A stretch of 64,000 nt of DNA from Pseudomonas reidholzensis. GTDB lineage: Bacteria; Pseudomonadota; Gammaproteobacteria; Pseudomonadales; Pseudomonadaceae. Below are positions 8,392 through 17,627 of the stretch, piece by piece (the stretch's first letter is position 1; every line of letters begins with the position of its first letter). The DNA lies in contig NZ_UNOZ01000020.1 of the NCBI RefSeq assembly GCF_900536025.1, forward strand, positions 62,001 through 126,000. The letters are read 5' to 3'. The notes beneath the pieces were generated by a model. The model saw only the letters and a list, made by a program, of their open reading frames with translations. It was not told the DNA's origin and did not search any database. The position numbers were made by a program, and so were the translations under genes.

Positions 8392-9582
8392 ATGACTGCG
8401 CAAGCACCCTCCCCCAGCAATAACGTCAGCGTTACTCGGCAGATCCTGTCGATCGTCTTCTTCACCTTTATTGCCTTCCTCTGCATCGGCTTGCCGATCG
8501 CGGTGCTGCCCAGCTATGTGCATGACCAGCTGGGCTTTGGCGCAGTGGTGGCCGGGGTGACCATCGGCCTGCAATACCTGGCGACCCTGCTCAGCCGGCC
8601 GTTCGCCGCGCGGGTGGCGGACAGCCTGGGGGGCAAGCGGGCGATTGGCTATGGGTTGATCGGCATCGTCAGCTGCGGGCTGCTGACCTTGCTGTCGGCC
8701 TGGACCCTGAGCCTGCCGGCGCTGAGCCTGGGCTTGCTGCTGGTCGGCCGCCTGCTGCTGGGGATTTCGCAAGGGCTGATCGGTGTCGCCACCTCGAGCT
8801 GGGGCATCAGCCAGGTCGGCGCCGAGCACACCGCGCGGGTGATTTCCTGGAACGGCATCGCCTCCTACGGCGCGATCGCCATCGGCGCGCCGGTCGGGGT
8901 GCTGCTGGTGGACAGCCTGGACTTCAGCGTACTCGGGCCGCTGCTGGTGATCATGGCGGGCATCGGCCTGCTGGCCCTGCGCACACGCCCCGACGTGATC
9001 GTGGTGCGCGGGGAGCGCCTGCCGTTCTGGTCGGCGTTCGCGCGCGTGGCGCCGTGCGGGATGGGCTTGATGCTGGCGTCGATCGGCTACGGCACGCTCA
9101 CCACCTTCATCACCCTCTATTACCTGGAGCGCGGCTGGACCGGCGCGGCCTTGTGCCTGAGCGCCTTCGGCGTGTGCTTCATCATTTCGCGGTTGTTGTT
9201 CGTCAACGCGGTCAACCGCTTTGGCGGCTATGCGGTAGCGGTCAGCTGCATGGCCACCGAAGTGATCGGGCTTTGCCTGCTCTGGCTGGCACCTGCACCG
9301 TCGTGGGCGCTGGTGGGGGCTGGCCTGACCGGGTTTGGCCTGTCGCTGGTGTATCCGGCGCTGGGCGTCGAGGCGATCAAGCAGGTGCCGCCCAGTAGCC
9401 GAGGCGCGGGGCTGGGCGCCTATGCGGTGTTCTTCGACCTGTCGCTGGCCATCGCTGGACCGGTGATGGGCGCCATCGCGGTGTACTTGGGCTACACCTC
9501 GATCTTCTGCGTCGCAGCCCTGCTCGCCCTGTCAGGGGTGGGCCTGGTGCTCCTGCTGAGCCGGCGCAGCCGCCGCAGCTGA
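8392..9582 (+). CDS. MFS exporter, YhhS-type
   Basis: A 396-residue major facilitator with 12 predicted membrane segments in two sets of six. I start it at ATG 8392 (MTAQAPSPSNNVSVTRQ); the longer frame from 8293 crosses promoter-like sequence. Family motifs include IGLPIAVLPSYVHDQLGF, LLSRPFAARVADSLGGKRA and RVISWNGIASYGAIAIGAP. These match E. coli YhhS closely enough to place it there. YhhS-type carriers are proton-driven drug or sugar exporters of the inner membrane. The last 51 bases overlap the end of the convergent hydrolase gene. Confidence 0.85.
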   Translation: MTAQAPSPSNNVSVTRQILSIVFFTFIAFLCIGLPIAVLPSYVHDQLGFGAVVAGVTIGLQYLATLLSRPFAARVADSLGGKRAIGYGLIGIVSCGLLTLLSAWTLSLPALSLGLLLVGRLLLGISQGLIGVATSSWGISQVGAEHTARVISWNGIASYGAIAIGAPVGVLLVDSLDFSVLGPLLVIMAGIGLLALRTRPDVIVVRGERLPFWSAFARVAPCGMGLMLASIGYGTLTTFITLYYLERGWTGAALCLSAFGVCFIISRLLFVNAVNRFGGYAVAVSCMATEVIGLCLLWLAPAPSWALVGAGLTGFGLSLVYPALGVEAIKQVPPSSRGAGLGAYAVFFDLSLAIAGPVMGAIAVYLGYTSIFCVAALLALSGVGLVLLLSRRSRRS

Positions 9583-10590
9583 GCGCTCGGCCGGCTCCGG
9601 CGCGCCCAGCGCCTGGGTGAAGAAGTCGGCGGTTTCACGCTGCAACGAGCGATGGATCTGACGCCGGTCGACGCCTTCGGCATCGTTGCACAGCGCCGGC
9701 ATGTGCGCGTGCTGCTCGCTATCGCACGGCGCCATGAACACGAAGTGCCCGGCACCGGCCAGCAGTCGATAATCCGGGGTCACCGGCAGCTTGCGGGCCA
9801 GGGCATCGGCATTGTGCTCCAGCGCCAGCAGTTGGTCGTTGTCGCCGCTGTAGATCAGCGCCGGGACATGCACGCTGCTCAGGGCGTGGCGGCCGAACAT
9901 CAGGCTTAGCGGCGCCATCAACACCACCGCGCCCACCCGAGGGTCGGCCTGGGGGGTGAGTTCGCTGCGGTCGGAGATCAGCACGCCGTGGGTCTTGCAG
10001 GCATCGGCATCGTTGGGACGCTCCTGGCAGTAACGCTGCAGGCGGTCCAGGTCGGGTTGCGCGCCCGACAGGATCAAGGCCGTCTCGCCGCCGGCGGAGT
10101 AGCCGATAACGCCCACCTTGCCGTCGTTCAGGTAGGGGCCGAGCAAGGTGTCTGCGCGCGCCGCCGTGATTGCCGCACTGACTTGCAGCGGGCGCCCGTA
10201 GAGGTTGCTCAGCGTGCCCAGACGGCTGTGGTCGAGAGCGTTGTCACCGGGGTGGGTCAGGGCAATCACCACGAAACCCTGACGGGCCAACGCCGTGGCC
10301 AGGTCGTGCAAGGCCAGCGGGCTTCCGGTGTTGCCATGGGAGACCACCAGCAATGGGAACTGCCCCAAGGCAACGGGCGCCTCTTCGGCCACGCGCAGTG
10401 GGTAACCGTCGATGCGCAGGCTGTGGGTGTCGGCGTTAGTGGGATAGAACGCCAGCGCCTGCATCGGCCGGGCATCCACAGGGTCGGCCAGCTGCAAGCG
10501 GTGCAGCCCCGCCACCCAGGGCGCGGCGTCGGCGTGGGCCTGCAGGCTGCCGAGCAGCAGCAAGGCCAGGAGCACACGGATACGGGTCAT
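9532..10590 (-). CDS. Secreted alpha/beta hydrolase (dienelactone hydrolase/PAF-acetylhydrolase-like)
   Basis: A 352-residue protein from ATG 10590 (GGAGA upstream) with a cleavable signal peptide (MTRIRVLLALLLLGSLQAHA, probable cut after ADA). The fold markers are PLLVVSHGNTGS (oxyanion region), the nucleophile elbow GYSAGG, PALIYSGDNDQLL (acid) and LAGAGHFVF (catalytic His). Extra cysteines may pair in the periplasm. COG4188-type enzymes of this layout hydrolyse esters or lipids; the substrate cannot be read from sequence. The C-terminal Ala/Pro/Gln tail overlaps the MFS gene tail to tail. Confidence 0.8.
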   Translation of the reverse strand: MTRIRVLLALLLLGSLQAHADAAPWVAGLHRLQLADPVDARPMQALAFYPTNADTHSLRIDGYPLRVAEEAPVALGQFPLLVVSHGNTGSPLALHDLATALARQGFVVIALTHPGDNALDHSRLGTLSNLYGRPLQVSAAITAARADTLLGPYLNDGKVGVIGYSAGGETALILSGAQPDLDRLQRYCQERPNDADACKTHGVLISDRSELTPQADPRVGAVVLMAPLSLMFGRHALSSVHVPALIYSGDNDQLLALEHNADALARKLPVTPDYRLLAGAGHFVFMAPCDSEQHAHMPALCNDAEGVDRRQIHRSLQRETADFFTQALGAPEPAERSAAAAAPAQQEHQAHP

Positions 10591-10668
10591 GGCGGCGTCT
10601 CCCCGCGCGTGCGGTAGGTTAGCGCCAGCATAGAGCCCCTGCGTGCCACGGCAGATGAAAACTGGATG

Positions 10669-10706
10669 AAAAAAGCCGGCTGGCGCACGAGGCGACAGCC
10701 GGCTTT
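10669..10706 (-). terminator. Rho-independent terminator of azoR
   Basis: On the minus strand GCCGGCTG and CAGCCGGC (10675-10682 and 10696-10703) form an eight-pair stem, followed by six T. It lies 15-50 bases past the azoR stop. Confidence 0.8.
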
Positions 10707-10720
10707 GGTGCACGCGGGGA

Positions 10721-11332
10721 TCAAGCGGCGGCGAACAGCTCACCGGCAATCTGCGCCTGTGCGGCCTCGATGGCGGCGCTGCGGTGCTCCGGACCATAGG
10801 CCAGGCCCTGGGCGCGGACGATGTCCAGCTGGGTCACGCCGATGAAGCCGAGGAACACCTTGAGGAAGTCTTCATGGCCGGCACCGGTCGGCTGGTCAGC
10901 GTGCAGGCCGCCCGCGGTGGACACCAGCACCACTTTCTTGTCACCGCACAGGCCTTCAGGGCCGGCTTCGGTGTAGCGGAAGGTCTGGCCGGCAACGGCC
11001 ACGCGGTCGATCCACGCCTTGAGCTGGGTCGGTACGCCGAAGTTGTACATCGGGGCGCCGATCACTACAGCGTCGGCCGAGAGAAACTCTGCGAGGGTTT
11101 CCTGGCTCAGCTTGGCTTCGAAGGCCTGGGCGGCATCGCGCATGTCTTCTGGGGTGCCAGCGGCAACCAGGGTGGCGGCGGAGAAGTGGCTGATGGCGTC
11201 AGCAGCCAGGTCACGGTAGACCACTTCGATGCTCGAGTCGGCGGCCTTCCAGGCCTCGACCACTTCGCGGCTGAGCTGACGGGAGGCGGAATTGTCGCCG
11301 AGGATGCTCGAATCGATGTGCAGCAGTTTCAT
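10721..11332 (-). CDS. azoR: FMN-dependent NADH-azoreductase
   Basis: A 203-residue flavodoxin-fold enzyme beginning [21 protein letters not shown], the FMN phosphate loop. It has the [18 protein letters not shown] segment that binds flavin and makes the dimer. [19 protein letters not shown] and the GFIGV core complete the family pattern. AzoR reduces azo dyes and quinones with NAD(P)H by a ping-pong mechanism in the cytoplasm. Its ATG follows GGAGAG. It is transcribed divergently from a LysR regulator, which probably controls it. Length matches the family (about 200). Confidence 0.93.
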   Translation of the reverse strand: MKLLHIDSSILGDNSASRQLSREVVEAWKAADSSIEVVYRDLAADAISHFSAATLVAAGTPEDMRDAAQAFEAKLSQETLAEFLSADAVVIGAPMYNFGVPTQLKAWIDRVAVAGQTFRYTEAGPEGLCGDKKVVLVSTAGGLHADQPTGAGHEDFLKVFLGFIGVTQLDIVRAQGLAYGPEHRSAAIEAAQAQIAGELFAAA

Positions 11333-11464
11333 GGGACTCTCCTGTAATGAAGACCGCAGCAGTAGGCGATCACGATGGAGAGAATCCTATAGAACCATCG
11401 AATAGCTGATAAGTCGGCAAAAATGCATTAGTTTGTCCTACTGATGGAACGATGAGACGGCCCC

Positions 11465-12367
11465 ATGCAAGACCTCAATGACCTGTTCTACTTTGCCCGC
11501 GTCGTCGAAGCCGGCGGGTTCGCCGCGGCCGGGCGTTTGCTGGGCATCCCCAAGTCACGCCTGTCGCGGCGCATTGCCGAGCTCGAGGAGCGCCTGGGCA
11601 CACGCCTGCTGCAGCGCACGACCCGGCAACTGAAGCTGACCGCCGTCGGCGAGCGTTACCTGCACCATTGCCAGGCCATGCTGCTGGAAGCGGAAATGGC
11701 CGACGAAGCCGTGGCCAGCATGACCAGCGAGCCGCGCGGCCGGTTGCGGGTGTCGTGCCCGGTGGCGCTGGCCCACGCCTACTTGCCGAAAGTGATCAGC
11801 CGTTTCCTCGAGCTGCACCCGCTGGTGCAGTTGGACATGGTCCTGATCAATCGCCGCGTCGACCTGATCTCCGAAGGGGTCGACGTCGCCCTGCGCGTGC
11901 GCGACCTGGGTGATGAGGACCCGGCGCTGGTCACCCGCCGCCTGCGCCAGGCGCAAATGCACCTGGTGGCGGCGCCGGGCTTTGCTGAGGGCCTCAATGA
12001 TCCGTCACAGCTGTCCGGGTTGCCGGTGCTCGGCGCGGCGGAGGCCGATCGCTTGGTGCACCTGCGCCTGATAGGCCCAGACGGGCGTCAGCAGGAGCTG
12101 GCCCTGGAGCCACGGCTGGCGATCGACGACTTTGTCGTGCGCAAGGCGGCCGTGCTCGACGGGCTGGGCTTTACCGCGCTGCCGAGCATGTATTGCGAGG
12201 AAGAGCTGGCGCGGGGCGAGCTGGTGCGGCTGTTGCCGGAGTGGTCGCTGCCGGGCGGCTGGCTGCAAGCGGTGTACCCGCATCGGCGTGGCGTATTGCC
12301 GGCGGTACGGGTGTGGATCGATCATCTGGCGGCTTCGTTCGAAGCCTGTGGGGAGCGTTATGTCTGA
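11465..12367 (+). CDS. LysR-family regulator divergent to azoR
   Basis: A 300-residue protein with an N-terminal winged helix (FYFARVVEAGGFAAAGRLL, then SRLSRRIAELEERLGTRLLQ), a linker helix and a C-terminal substrate-binding fold (from about residue 90, RGRLRVSCPVALAHAYLPK). This is the standard LTTR plan. The start ATG 11465 lies 132 bases from the azoR start, so the shared intergenic region should hold both promoters and its operator. The inducer is probably a quinone or electrophile, by analogy with other azoR-linked regulators. It overlaps the YjbR gene by 8 bases. Confidence 0.88.
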   Translation: MQDLNDLFYFARVVEAGGFAAAGRLLGIPKSRLSRRIAELEERLGTRLLQRTTRQLKLTAVGERYLHHCQAMLLEAEMADEAVASMTSEPRGRLRVSCPVALAHAYLPKVISRFLELHPLVQLDMVLINRRVDLISEGVDVALRVRDLGDEDPALVTRRLRQAQMHLVAAPGFAEGLNDPSQLSGLPVLGAAEADRLVHLRLIGPDGRQQELALEPRLAIDDFVVRKAAVLDGLGFTALPSMYCEEELARGELVRLLPEWSLPGGWLQAVYPHRRGVLPAVRVWIDHLAASFEACGERYV

Positions 12368-12719
12368 GCGGAAGATGACCGAAGAGCAGGTCGCGGCATT
12401 TTGCCTGGGCCTGCCGGGGGCACGCGAGGATTACAAGTGGGGCGGGATCCGGGTGTTCTCGGTGGCGGAGAACAAGATGTTCGCGGTGATGGACCTGGCC
12501 GGGGCGGGATTGTCGTTCAAGGTCGACGATGCGCTGTTTCTCGGTTATGTCGATCGGCCGGGCGTGCGGCCTGCGCCGTATTTGGCGCGGGCGCGCTGGA
12601 TCAGCGTGGCACCGCCGTATGCGATGGGGCGCGAGGAGCTGACAGAGTTGCTGCAGCGCTCGCACCAGTTGGTGGTCAGGCGCTTGCCCAAGCGGTTGCA
12701 GGTGGGGTTGCTGATCTGA
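12360..12719 (+). CDS. MmcQ/YjbR family protein
   Basis: A 119-residue protein with the family pattern CLGLPGAREDYKWGGIRVFSV, then FAVMDL, FKVD, and a C-terminal RSHQLVVRRLPKR helix. YjbR proteins adopt a CyaY-like fold and are suggested to bind DNA, though the biological role is unsettled. The ATG at 12360 lies inside the end of the LysR gene, so the two are translationally coupled. A REP pair follows its stop. The length fits the family (110-120 residues). Confidence 0.85.
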   Translation: MSERKMTEEQVAAFCLGLPGAREDYKWGGIRVFSVAENKMFAVMDLAGAGLSFKVDDALFLGYVDRPGVRPAPYLARARWISVAPPYAMGREELTELLQRSHQLVVRRLPKRLQVGLLI

Positions 12720-12742
12720 TTGGTGTGCTGGCCGGCCGGGCC

Positions 12743-12829
12743 TCATCGCGGGCAAGCCCGCTCCTAGAGATGATGGGCGGTTTCCAACATCTGGGGCGCC
12801 CCTGTAGGAGCGGGCTTGCCCGCGATGAG
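12743..12829. repeat. REP pair (inverted)
   Basis: TCATCGCGGGCAAGCCCGCT (from 12743) faces its inverted copy ending CGCGATGA (from about 12802), with about 35 bases between. It sits between the converging YjbR and DUF1294 genes. Confidence 0.9.
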
Positions 12830-12836
12830 CTGACGC

Positions 12837-13268
12837 CTAGAAGATCGCGCCCAGCCAGCGACCACCCAACAGCAGGTGGTCGACCCAGAACAGCTGATGC
12901 AACGCGACAATCCCCCAAAACGTCAGCTGAAACGACACCTTGCGGGTCTTGTGCCGAAACAACTGCTGGGCCAACAACGCCCCCGGCCAGCCGCCGCACA
13001 GCTCGCTGGCATGCAGCACCTTTTCAGGGGTGCGCCACGCCTGGGCGCGGGCCTGCTGTTTGTCCTGCCAGTACAACAGCAGGCTGATCAGGCTGAGCAA
13101 CGGATAGGCCGCCAGCGGCACCCACGACTCACCCTGCCAGGCCATCTGCGCGGCGCCCAGCCCTGGCAACAGGCACAGCGCCGCGAGCGCGACCAGCTTC
13201 AGGCGCACATTGCGGATGCCCTCCTCGCGCCCACGGTCACGCCGTGGCGCCGCTTGCGCCTTGGCCAT
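12837..13268 (-). CDS. DUF1294 membrane protein
   Basis: A 143-residue protein with a basic N terminus, three or four membrane segments and the DUF1294 core RTPEKVLHASELCGGWPGALL followed by FRHKTRKVSFQLTFW. In this family the domain is often fused to a cold-shock domain; here it stands alone. Its ATG is one base after the uppP stop on the same strand, so the pair is co-transcribed and coupled. The function of DUF1294 is unknown; linkage to a lipid-carrier phosphatase is suggestive only. Confidence 0.85.
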   Translation of the reverse strand: MAKAQAAPRRDRGREEGIRNVRLKLVALAALCLLPGLGAAQMAWQGESWVPLAAYPLLSLISLLLYWQDKQQARAQAWRTPEKVLHASELCGGWPGALLAQQLFRHKTRKVSFQLTFWGIVALHQLFWVDHLLLGGRWLGAIF

Positions 13269-13269
13269 G

Positions 13270-14100
13270 TCAGCCTTGCGCCGTCGCCCAGTCGACCCAG
13301 CCGAACTGCCAGGTCGCCAGGATCAGCAGGCCGAAGACGATGCGGTACCAGGCGAACACCGCGTAGCTATGGTTGGCGATGAACTTGAGCAACGCGCGCA
13401 CCGCGATCATGGCGAAGATGAACGAGACCACGAAGCCGATGGCGAACACCGGCAGGTCCGCCGGCTGGAACAGGTCACGGTACTTGTAGCCCGAGTACAC
13501 CGCCGCGCCGACCATGGTCGGCATCGCCAGGAAGAACGAAAACTCGGTAGCCGCCTTGCGCGACAGGCCGAACAGCAGGCCGCCAATGATCGTCGAGCCG
13601 GAGCGCGAAGTCCCCGGGATCATCGCCAGGCACTGCACCAGGCCGATCTTCAGGGCATGGGTCCAGTGCATCTCATCGACATGGTCGACCTCGATCCGAT
13701 GCTCGCGGCGCTCGGCCCAGAGCATGATCACCCCGCCCACCACCAGGGCCGCGGCCACGGTGATCGGGTTGAACAGGTGATGGTGGATGAAGTCGGCAAA
13801 CAGCACGCCGAGCACCACCGCCGGCATGAACGCCACCAGCAGGTTGCCGGTGAAGCGCCGTGCGCTCGGCTGGCTGGACAGGCCCAGCACCACGTCGAAG
13901 ATCTTCCGGCGGAACTCCCACACCACCGCCAGGATCGCCCCCAGCTGGATGATGATGTTGAACGCCATGGCCCGCTCGCCGCCAAAGCCGATCAGGTCGG
14001 CGACGATGATCTGGTGGCCGGTGCTCGAGATCGGCAAGAACTCGGTCAGCCCTTCGACGACGCCTAAGATGATTGCCTGAATGGCACTCCAAAAATCCAT
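13270..14100 (-). CDS. uppP: Undecaprenyl-diphosphatase UppP
   Basis: A 276-residue inner-membrane enzyme that dephosphorylates undecaprenyl diphosphate to recycle the cell-wall lipid carrier. Overproduction of this family gives bacitracin resistance (old name bacA). Both signature motifs are present: [14 protein letters not shown] near the N terminus and [10 protein letters not shown] in the middle. About eight membrane segments are predicted. Two adjacent ATGs (14103 and 14100) are possible; I use the second because GGGGGA would sit on top of the first. It is followed by the coupled DUF1294 gene. Confidence 0.95.
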   Translation of the reverse strand: MDFWSAIQAIILGVVEGLTEFLPISSTGHQIIVADLIGFGGERAMAFNIIIQLGAILAVVWEFRRKIFDVVLGLSSQPSARRFTGNLLVAFMPAVVLGVLFADFIHHHLFNPITVAAALVVGGVIMLWAERREHRIEVDHVDEMHWTHALKIGLVQCLAMIPGTSRSGSTIIGGLLFGLSRKAATEFSFFLAMPTMVGAAVYSGYKYRDLFQPADLPVFAIGFVVSFIFAMIAVRALLKFIANHSYAVFAWYRIVFGLLILATWQFGWVDWATAQG

Positions 14101-14400
14101 CATTCCCCCGATGGGACGCTGCTGCTTGCAGGCCCCTTGTACTTGATTTGCTGATAGTTGCCGCACGCGGCGCGGCTGTTTTACAGCGCCTGCTGGTGCT
14201 AAGGCCAGCGGAAAAGCGCGCGCCGGCTAAAGGTTTCATCTTGTGCGGCCGAGATGCTATCAGAGCAACCTGATTTAGGCATGCGCGCAAACTTCATGGA
14301 ATGTCGCGCCAGGCACTTAGCCGTTGGTCGGGTGTGGGGCGGCGACAAAGCATGCTTGGATGCACCTCAATAACAAGAATTATCCGGGAGTGCCCTATTA
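14101..14400. other. Intergenic region between uppP and chemoreceptor gene
   Basis: About 300 bases without a supported gene. It must hold the leftward uppP promoter and the rightward chemoreceptor promoter. I see no clear flagellar sigma28 box, dyad or REP in it. The short frames crossing it have no protein character. Confidence 0.5.
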
Positions 14401-16035
14401 ATGAAGACCTTGAGGTCGATGTCGATCAGCCGCCGCCTGTGGCTGATCCTGCTGGTGGCCGTGGCCATGCTGGTGGTGCTGGGCCTGCTGATGCTGCGCC
14501 AGATCCATGGCGACCTGTACCGGGCCAAGGCAGAAAAGACCCAGCACGTGGTCGAGACCGCCGCCGGGGTGCTCGGCTACTATCAGGGCCTGGAAGCCGC
14601 CGGCACGCTCAGCCGTGAAGCGGCGCAGCAACAAGCCCTGCAGGTGGTGCGCGGGCTGCGCTACGACGCCAACGACTACTTCTGGATCAACGACCTGACG
14701 CCGCGGATGATCATGCACCCGGCCAACCCCAAGCTCGATGGCCAGGACCTGGCGGCGATCCGCGACCCCGACGGCTTTGCCGTATTCAACGAAATGGTCA
14801 GCCTGGCGCGCAGCCAGGGTGCCGGCCCGGTCGATTACCGCTGGCCCAAGCCCGGCGCCAGCGAGCCGGTGGCCAAGACCTCCTACATTCAGTTGTTCAA
14901 GCCGTGGGGCTGGATCATCGGCTCGGGCGTGTACATCGACGACGTCCAGGCCGAATTCGCCCGGCAAGTGCGCGATGCCTGCTTGTTGGGCCTGGGCATT
15001 GCCCTGTTGATGGCCCTGCTGGTGATGCTCATCGCCCGCAGCATCGCCCAGCCCTTGCGCGAGGCGGTGCAGGCCATGGGCACTATCGCCAGCGGTGAAA
15101 GCGACCTGACCCATCGCCTGGACACCCACGGCAAGGACGAAATCAGCCATCTGGGCGAGCACTTCAACCGCTTCAACGGCAAGTTGCAGGGTGTGGTCGG
15201 CCAATTGCAGGGCGCCGCGCATGCCCTCGCCCAGTCCGCCGGCCACGTCGGCGACAACGCCGGCCAGGCGCAACAACGTAGCACCCAGCAGTCGCTGCAG
15301 ATGGACCAGGTGGCCACCGCGGTCAACGAAGTCACCTATGCCGTGCAGGACGTGGCAAAAAACGCCGAGCAGGCGGCGAGCGAGATGCGCGCGGCGCAAG
15401 TGCAGGTCAGCCATGGCCAGCAGGCGATTCATGGCAGCCTGCAGCAGATCGACCGGCTCTCGGCCACGATCGACCAGGCCGTGCAGGTGATTCGCGAGCT
15501 GGCCGGGCACAGCAACAAGATCGGCGGCGTGCTCGAGGTGATCCGTTCGATTGCCGAGCAGACCAACCTGCTCGCCTTGAATGCCGCCATCGAAGCCGCG
15601 CGGGCCGGTGAACAGGGCCGCGGGTTTGCCGTGGTCGCCGACGAAGTGCGACTGCTAGCGCAGCGTACGGCGCAGTCCACCGCCGAAATCCAGACCATGA
15701 TCGAGCACCTGCAGGGCCAGTCCGAAGCCGCCGTGCGGGCCATCGACACCAGCAGTGAAGCCTCACGCCAGACAGTCGAGCAGGCCCGCGAGGCCGGCAC
15801 CAGCCTGGATGCCATCAGCCAGGTGCTGCACAACCTCACCGCGCTCAATGCCTCGATCGCCAGCGCCACCCTGCAGCAGTCGCATGTGGTCGAAGAGATC
15901 AACCGCAATGTCACCGAGACGGCCGGGTTGTCGCTGGAAACCGCCGAGGCGGCCCGCCAGTCGAGCGATGCCGGGGTGGCATTGACGCAATTGAGTGAGG
16001 AGCTGGAACAGCTGTTGCGCCAGTTCAGGGTGTAG
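14401..16035 (+). CDS. Methyl-accepting chemotaxis protein with single Cache sensor
   Basis: A 544-residue chemoreceptor. TM1 (about 12-33) is followed by a periplasmic sCache_2 domain with [22 protein letters not shown] and [22 protein letters not shown]2 (about 195-217), a HAMP domain and a long coiled coil follow. The signalling tip reads [20 protein letters not shown] then [12 protein letters not shown], the CheA/CheW contact. Single-Cache sensors of this type often bind short organic acids, but the ligand cannot be read here. No C-terminal CheR-tether pentapeptide is seen. A REP pair follows the stop. Confidence 0.92.
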   Translation: MKTLRSMSISRRLWLILLVAVAMLVVLGLLMLRQIHGDLYRAKAEKTQHVVETAAGVLGYYQGLEAAGTLSREAAQQQALQVVRGLRYDANDYFWINDLTPRMIMHPANPKLDGQDLAAIRDPDGFAVFNEMVSLARSQGAGPVDYRWPKPGASEPVAKTSYIQLFKPWGWIIGSGVYIDDVQAEFARQVRDACLLGLGIALLMALLVMLIARSIAQPLREAVQAMGTIASGESDLTHRLDTHGKDEISHLGEHFNRFNGKLQGVVGQLQGAAHALAQSAGHVGDNAGQAQQRSTQQSLQMDQVATAVNEVTYAVQDVAKNAEQAASEMRAAQVQVSHGQQAIHGSLQQIDRLSATIDQAVQVIRELAGHSNKIGGVLEVIRSIAEQTNLLALNAAIEAARAGEQGRGFAVVADEVRLLAQRTAQSTAEIQTMIEHLQGQSEAAVRAIDTSSEASRQTVEQAREAGTSLDAISQVLHNLTALNASIASATLQQSHVVEEINRNVTETAGLSLETAEAARQSSDAGVALTQLSEELEQLLRQFRV

Positions 16036-16058
16036 ACACCAGGGTCTGTCGGCGCAAG

Positions 16059-16131
16059 CCTCATCGCGGGCAAGCCCGCTCCTACAGGTTGGGCGTGATC
16101 CCTGTAGGAGCGGGTTCACCCGCGATGAGGC
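16059..16131. repeat. REP pair (inverted)
   Basis: CTCATCGCGGGCAAGCCCGC (from 16059) is followed after 20 bases by the inverted arm GTAGGAGCGGGTTCACCCGC. The second arm carries TTCACC instead of CTTGCC, a common variant. Confidence 0.88.
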
Positions 16132-16215
16132 CAGCACTGACACAGCACGCCTGCCCCTTACACCACCTCCCCCCGCACGCTACAATCGCGCCCTTTCCCT
16201 GCCCAAGGATCGCCG

Positions 16216-16782
16216 ATGTCCGGCCTCGAACTCAGCGCCGCCATCCTCGGCGTCATTGCCGTCTGGCTTACCGTCAAACAGAACGCCTGGTGCTGGCCGA
16301 TCGGCCTGGTGATGGTGCTGATCTATGGCTGGCTGTTCTACGAGGTGAAGCTGTATTCGGGCATGCTCCTGCAACTCGCCTACGCGGTGCTGCAGGTGTA
16401 CGGCTGGTGGCAGTGGAAGCGTCCGGGACGGGTCGAGGACGCCCGCCAGGTCTCACGCCTGGCGACCCCCGCGGTGGTCGCCGGGCTGGCCGGCGGCCTG
16501 CTGCTGAGCATCGCCCTCGGCTCGGCCATGGCCTTCTGGACCGACGCCGTCCTGCCCTGGCTGGACGCCACGCTCACCGGTTTCAGCCTGGTCGCGCAAC
16601 TGTGGATGGCGCAAAAACGCCTGCAGTGCTGGCTGCTGTGGATGGTGGTCGACGTGGTTTACATCGGCCAATACCTGCACCAGCAACTGTATTTCACTGC
16701 CGGCCTGTTCGCCGTGCTGACCCTGATCGCCGTGCGCGGCTGGCTGGAGTGGCGGCGCGACCCGGCACTGGTGCAGGCATGA
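16216..16782 (+). CDS. pnuC: Nicotinamide riboside transporter PnuC
   Basis: A 188-residue inner-membrane protein with about seven membrane segments. PnuC hallmarks are AVWLTVKQNAWCWPIGLVMV near the N terminus, YAVLQVYGWWQW, and CWLLWMVVDVVYIGQYL. PnuC moves nicotinamide riboside inward by facilitated diffusion, trapped by phosphorylation inside. AAGGATCGCCG precedes the ATG. Its stop overlaps the start of the NadR-like kinase gene (ATGA), which supplies exactly that phosphorylation step; the pair forms an NAD salvage unit. Confidence 0.92.
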   Translation: MSGLELSAAILGVIAVWLTVKQNAWCWPIGLVMVLIYGWLFYEVKLYSGMLLQLAYAVLQVYGWWQWKRPGRVEDARQVSRLATPAVVAGLAGGLLLSIALGSAMAFWTDAVLPWLDATLTGFSLVAQLWMAQKRLQCWLLWMVVDVVYIGQYLHQQLYFTAGLFAVLTLIAVRGWLEWRRDPALVQA

Positions 16783-17330
16783 AGGTCCTGGTGCTGTGCG
16801 GCCCGGAGTCCAGCGGCAAGAGCTGGCTCAGCGGGGAGATCCAGGCGCACTTCGGCGGCGAACTGGTCGGCGAATACGTGCGTCATTTTATCGACGAACA
16901 CGCCCGCGACACCTGCTATGCGGATATCCCCGCGATCGCCCGTGGGCAACTGGCCTGGGAAGACAGCGCCCGTGCCCGCCGGCCTGAACTGCTGATCCTC
17001 GACACCCACCTGCTCAGCAACATCCTCTGGAGCCAGGCGCTGTTCGGCGACTGCCCGGCCTGGATCGAGCAGGCGCTGCTGGCGCGCACCTACGACCTGC
17101 ACCTGCTACTCGACCCGGTCGGCGTGTGCTGGGTGGGTGATGGCCAACGCTGCCAACCGGCATTGCCCCAGCGCCAGGCTTTTTTCGCCGACAGCCTCGC
17201 CTGGCTGCAACGCCATCAGCAACCGCTGCAGGTGATTGGTGGCGATTGGCAGCAACGCAGCGCGGCGGTACTGACTGCGGTCGAGCGGCTCCTCGAGGGG
17301 AAAACGCCGATTTGCCCCACCGAGTGTTAA
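16779..17330 (+). CDS. NadR-like ribosylnicotinamide kinase (AAA ATPase)
   Basis: A 183-residue P-loop protein with Walker A GPESSGKS at residues 8-15, then GGELVGEYVRHFIDEHA and a Walker-B-like LLILDTHLLSN. It resembles the C-terminal kinase domain of NadR without the nucleotidyl-transferase and repressor parts. It is therefore probably a stand-alone nicotinamide riboside kinase making NMN. Overlap with pnuC (ATGA) supports that role. It starts at ATG 16779. Confidence 0.8.
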   Translation: MKVLVLCGPESSGKSWLSGEIQAHFGGELVGEYVRHFIDEHARDTCYADIPAIARGQLAWEDSARARRPELLILDTHLLSNILWSQALFGDCPAWIEQALLARTYDLHLLLDPVGVCWVGDGQRCQPALPQRQAFFADSLAWLQRHQQPLQVIGGDWQQRSAAVLTAVERLLEGKTPICPTEC

Positions 17331-17558
17331 GCCACTGACACACACACGCGGGCCATAGTCCCCGGATTTGCGCCTTACCCCGCAGATTCGGGGCCACTGT
17401 TAACCGCGTGAAACACACCGGCAAAATCCCCCCCAGGCAGCCCCACTGCCGGGCCAGGCAGCAGTTTGCGGAAAAACTGTCTCAGCGCTGATACAGAAAA
17501 ATCCCGGCGCCCGCCTGCAAATCCCCCAACCCCTTGAAAACCAAGCAATAGTCAAAAC

Positions 17559-17574
17559 CGGCACGCCTTCTGCT
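17559..17574 (+). promoter_or_regulatory. Candidate sigma54 promoter of fap operon
   Basis: CGGCAC-N5-CTGCT with the diagnostic GG (17560-17561) ten bases from GC (17572-17573). It lies 54 bases before the fapA GTG. The rest of the 297-base region from 17331 shows only a loose CCCC-N8-GGGG dyad at 17378-17393. Confidence 0.6.
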
Positions 17575-17627
17575 CTCTTGTTCACAACGCTGAACAGGCC
17601 AGCCCTCAGAAAGAAGGAATTGCCATC

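Noticed and set aside
17378..17393. CCCC-N8-GGGG dyad upstream of fapA as a third enhancer site
   Set aside because: Spacing differs from the N6 dyads and it lies about 175 bases from the promoter; similarity could be chance.
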